This document shows, in pieces, positions 61,256 through 64,000 of a stretch of DNA of 64,000 bases (its first letter is position 1; the number at the start of each line of letters is the position of its first letter). The position numbers and the translations under genes are program-made. The stretch lies in assembly GCF_002205895.1 (NCBI RefSeq), contig NZ_NJDE01000002.1:310001-374000 (forward strand), given 5' to 3'. The notes under the pieces are model-generated. The model searched no databases and had not been told where the DNA came from. It saw nothing but the letters and a program-made list of their open reading frames with translations. The stretch comes from Saccharibacillus sp. O23. GTDB lineage: Bacteria; Bacillota; Bacilli; Paenibacillales; Paenibacillaceae.

Positions 61256-62793
61256 TTACCCGCTGCGGCCGCCCCCGTCTCCCGTTCCCGCTTTTCCGCT
61301 CGCCATTCGTCGAACTGCCGCTGCACTTCGGCCTTGACCTCGTCGATCCCGGCCTGCTTCAGCTCGGCGTTGAATTTCGGCAGCTCGGTATCCACGTCGA
61401 GGCTGCCGGTCATCAGGCCCGGATAATATTTCTCCCAGACCATCGAGATATTTTCCCGCTGGATCGGCATATTCGACAGATCCGGCGTAAAGCCGAGCAG
61501 CGACGACTTGACCGCCAGCGCGTTCGATTCGCGGAACTGCTCCCATTTGTCGGCCGGTTCTCCGGCCATCGTATCCAAGATGAACCAGTTGCCCTGCGTA
61601 TACTGGACTCCGGCGTAAGCGGGCGATCCCGCGTCTTTGCCGCTGTTCGAGACGATCGGGACGACTTGGCCGTTCGCGTCCAGCTCGTAATGCACGCCCT
61701 CGATCCCGTAATTGAACAGATTGCGGACTTCCGGATCGGTGTTGAGCAGATTGAGAAACTTCATGCATTCGACCGGATGCCGGGTATCGGCGTTGACGGC
61801 CATCAAGCCTCCGCGCACGGATTCGGTCGTGACGATCATCGGCGTGACCGCGTGGGCGACGACCGGATAACCGCGATCTTTGCTCCAACTGCTTTCCGAC
61901 AACGGACCGCCTCCGGCCGCTTTCCAGAAGACGCGTACGCCGCGTTTCAAGCCTTGATTTTCCCGCAGCGCCGCGTCTTCGTTGATATAGCCCGCTTTGT
62001 AATACCGCCGAAGCGTGTCCAGCACTTTGCGCGCTTCCGGCGTTTCGAAGATGTTGACGATAGGCGCATCCGGGTTCCGGGACAATGCCATCAGCGGCAG
62101 CCGTTTGTCGGCCGCGTATTCGTATCCGTCGATCGCGAAAAAATTGTGCGAATCTTTGTTTAACTCCATCGGCTGATAAAAAGGTTCCCGCGTTCGGATC
62201 ATCTTCAGCAGCGGCTCCAACGATTCAAGCGTGTTGTACCGGGAGATGTCGATGTCGTATTTGCGCACGAGTTCTTCCGGGTACATCCACTGTTCGCGCG
62301 TCGCCAGCTCTTTGTTCGTCGGAATCCCGTAGATGCCGCCGTCGCTCATGCGCGCGCCTTCCCAGAAGATCGGATCGACCGCGTCGAACGTTTCTTTGCC
62401 GACGCCCGAGAGGTAATCGTCCAGACGCAGCCAAGCTCCGCGCTGAATATAGGTCGTATACTCCGGCGCGAACGCGATATCGAAAGGCGTTCCCGCCGAC
62501 ACCATCGTATTCAGCCGGTTCTCGTACTCCTGCCAACCGATCTTGATATACGTAATCGTGATTCCGGCTTTTTTGCTCAACACTTCGTTGATCTTGTCGT
62601 TGACCTTCTTAAGATCTCGATCCGGTTCTCCGATCGTGTAATAGACGAGGTTCACGTTCGGCTTGCCCGATCCGCCGCCGCTCGCGCTCCCTCCCAGACC
62701 TAAGCATCCGCTCAAGATCAGCATCAACCCCGCGGCGAATCCCCGAACGAGCAGACGCCGAAACCTTGCGGAACGCTGCGGTGTTTGCGCCAT
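61252..62793 (-). CDS. Extracellular sugar-binding lipoprotein (LplA-like)
   Basis: A 513-residue lipoprotein: an N-terminal signal with a lipobox LSGC, a Gly/Ser linker, then the SBP_bac_1/LplA fold (VNLVYYTIGEPDRDLKKVND, GTPFDIAFAPEYTTYIQRGAW, NSGKDAGSPAYAGVQY). It captures oligosaccharides for an ABC importer whose permeases are not in this window. ATG 62793 follows GGAGGG; an in-frame ATG at 62820 overlaps the regulator stop and cannot be excluded. It is controlled by the adjacent YesM/YesN system. Confidence 0.92.
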   Translation of the reverse strand: MAQTPQRSARFRRLLVRGFAAGLMLILSGCLGLGGSASGGGSGKPNVNLVYYTIGEPDRDLKKVNDKINEVLSKKAGITITYIKIGWQEYENRLNTMVSAGTPFDIAFAPEYTTYIQRGAWLRLDDYLSGVGKETFDAVDPIFWEGARMSDGGIYGIPTNKELATREQWMYPEELVRKYDIDISRYNTLESLEPLLKMIRTREPFYQPMELNKDSHNFFAIDGYEYAADKRLPLMALSRNPDAPIVNIFETPEARKVLDTLRRYYKAGYINEDAALRENQGLKRGVRVFWKAAGGGPLSESSWSKDRGYPVVAHAVTPMIVTTESVRGGLMAVNADTRHPVECMKFLNLLNTDPEVRNLFNYGIEGVHYELDANGQVVPIVSNSGKDAGSPAYAGVQYTQGNWFILDTMAGEPADKWEQFRESNALAVKSSLLGFTPDLSNMPIQRENISMVWEKYYPGLMTGSLDVDTELPKFNAELKQAGIDEVKAEVQRQFDEWRAEKRERETGAAAAGK

Positions 62794-62816
62794 CCTGCCG
62801 CCCTCCCCTCCACCGC

Positions 62817-63566
62817 TCATTTTCGGAGATCCGATGGCGACTTGCCGTAGAATCCGTGAAAATGCGTATAGAAATAACCCAGATTCGAATAGCCGACCGA
62901 CTGCGCGATGCTGGCGATCTTCTCGTCCGTGGACAAGATCCGCTCTCTGGCGCGCTGCATCCGGTAAGCCATCAAGTATTCCGAGAATTTCATCTTCGTT
63001 TCTTTGAGAAAAATCTGACCCAAATACGTCCCGTTCATCCGAAATTGTTCGGCGACCAGCTTAAGCGTGATATTCTGCGCGTAATCGGCTTTGACCCGAA
63101 GCAGAATATGGTTGGTGAGCTTGGACATGCTGTCGTAGCGTACGCCCAGAACCGGGTCGAGATTGGCGTCGCTTGTGCCTTCGAGCGTGCCGTGAAGGTC
63201 TTCGACGATGATCTTCTCGACGACTTCCTGAAGCTTGGCGCGATTGACCGGCTTGAGCAGGTAGTCTTTGACCCCGCAGCGAATCGCTTCCCGGGCGTAT
63301 TCGAATTCGTTGTAGCCGCTCATGATGATATATTTGGTCGGCAGCCCGAACGTGTTCAGTTTGCCGATCGCTTCGTACCCCAGATCTTTGCCGATGCAGA
63401 TATCGAAGATCGCGATGTCCGGGTAGATCTCCACCGCTTTCGAGATGGCGCCTTCCGCCGTTTCGCTCGTCTCGATACGGCCGAAGCCGTATTTGGCCCA
63501 ATCTAGCGTCCGCTTCATCCCTTCGAGAATTTGCGGTTCGTCATCCACAATCAGCAGTTTGTACAT
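62817..63566 (-). CDS. AraC-type response regulator (YesN-like)
   Basis: A 249-residue protein: receiver LLIVDDEPQILEGM with phosphoacceptor in IAIFDICIGKDLGYEAI (the Asp of IFD) and lysine DYLLKPVNRAKL, then an AraC domain (ITLKLVAEQFRMNGTYLGQIF and IASIAQSVGYSNLGYFYTHFHGFYG). It is shorter than typical YesN proteins because the linker is reduced. It overlaps the kinase gene by 26 bases and activates the sugar operon. Confidence 0.92.
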   Translation of the reverse strand: MYKLLIVDDEPQILEGMKRTLDWAKYGFGRIETSETAEGAISKAVEIYPDIAIFDICIGKDLGYEAIGKLNTFGLPTKYIIMSGYNEFEYAREAIRCGVKDYLLKPVNRAKLQEVVEKIIVEDLHGTLEGTSDANLDPVLGVRYDSMSKLTNHILLRVKADYAQNITLKLVAEQFRMNGTYLGQIFLKETKMKFSEYLMAYRMQRARERILSTDEKIASIAQSVGYSNLGYFYTHFHGFYGKSPSDLRK

Positions 63567-64000
63567 GGGATGCAGCCTCCTTCGGAATCAGAATGGACAC
63601 TTTGACGCCGGCTTCTTCGTTGTTTTCCAGATCCAACGCGAACCCCTCGCCGTAGAAAAAATGCAGCCGCGTGTTGACGTTATGCAGACCGATGCTTCGG
63701 ACCGGCGTATCTTCCCTATGCGACAGTGAGTTCCGAATCCCTTGCAAAAGTTCTTCGTCGATCCGGCGGCCGTTGTCGACGATCTCCAGATGGAAACTAT
63801 TCTCCGAAGCCCATCCGCTGACCACGAGCAGATTGAACGGACTGGCCGAATCGAAGCCGTGCACGAAAAAGTTCTCCGCGAGCGGCTGCATCCAGAATTT
63901 CACCGTAGGCAGCTCCAGCAGCTCTTCGTCCACGTTGAACTGATGATAGAAACGGTCCGGATATTTGAACTCCATGATCTTCAGATACTCCCGCAGCAGC
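63541..64000 (-). CDS. Sensor histidine kinase, YesM-like (C-terminal part; 5' end outside window)
   Basis: The frame is open to the window edge and reads LLREYLKIMEFKYPDRFYHQ, the region between the HisKinase helix and the ATPase domain, then ELPTVKFWMQPLAENFFVHG and IVDNGRRIDEELL with GLHNVNTRLHFFYGEG. The N-box LAENFFVHG and the short G-box are typical of the YesM (His_kinase) class. It senses extracellular sugar and signals to the AraC-type regulator encoded next. Confidence 0.9.
   Translation of the reverse strand, partial: LLREYLKIMEFKYPDRFYHQFNVDEELLELPTVKFWMQPLAENFFVHGFDSASPFNLLVVSGWASENSFHLEIVDNGRRIDEELLQGIRNSLSHREDTPVRSIGLHNVNTRLHFFYGEGFALDLENNEEAGVKVSILIPKEAASHVQTADCG

Overview
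The window reads as a chromosomal segment of a GC-rich, low-copy-repeat Firmicute of the Paenibacillaceae type (Paenibacillus or Saccharibacillus-like; the genus is inference). Supporting signs are strong AGGAGG-type ribosome binding sites, an S-layer (SLH) protein, a BirA-type biotin operator, NreABC nitrate/oxygen sensing, a MocR regulator, YesN/YesM-type sugar regulation and many T-run terminators. I saw no rRNA, tRNA, CRISPR array, insertion sequence or prophage.

Layout. 0-5 kb: a large SLH surface protein with about ten tandem cadherin-like repeats, cut at the window start. 5-12.5 kb: a TetR regulator, an Asp23-like/acetyltransferase pair, a YtrA-type GntR/ABC transporter operon with a clear promoter and operator, a 667-residue fusion of a TerF-like vWA region, TerD, Mrr-type nuclease and a second TerD, and small genes including a UPF0291 protein. 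12.5-32.6 kb: mostly metabolism, efflux and regulation: a GH35 beta-galactosidase with its AraC regulator, a TetR-controlled DUF1348/TetR/DinB operon, an AraC/SDR pair, a TetR/MFS divergon, an MMPL exporter beside a LuxR two-component system, a TetR gene translationally coupled to an MFS gene carrying two in-frame stop codons, and a MocR regulator opposite a DapA-family aldolase and an EamA transporter. 32.6-38.2 kb: a BirA-controlled bioY-ecfA1-ecfA2-ecfT biotin importer and a polar amino-acid ABC importer.

38.8-56.4 kb is a coherent anaerobic nitrate-respiration island: a molybdenum cofactor operon (moeA-mobB-moaE-moaD-mobA-moaA), moaC, moaB and moeB nearby, the nitrate transporter narK, a hemerythrin protein, nreC-nreB-nreA and narGHJI. 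The cofactor genes supply the bis-MGD of NarG, NarK moves nitrate and nitrite, and NreABC senses oxygen and nitrate; pairs of NreC-like GGG/CCC dyads sit at equivalent positions before both narG and narK.

56.4-59.1 kb holds four adjacent unrecognised or poorly known genes ending in an ATP-grasp enzyme, the second candidate for an undescribed system after the TerD-nuclease fusion. 59.2-60.6 kb is a MerR/epimerase divergon with a textbook 19-bp-spacer promoter. 60.7-64 kb is a YesM/YesN two-component system with an extracellular sugar-binding lipoprotein and a small membrane-anchored protein, running off the window end.
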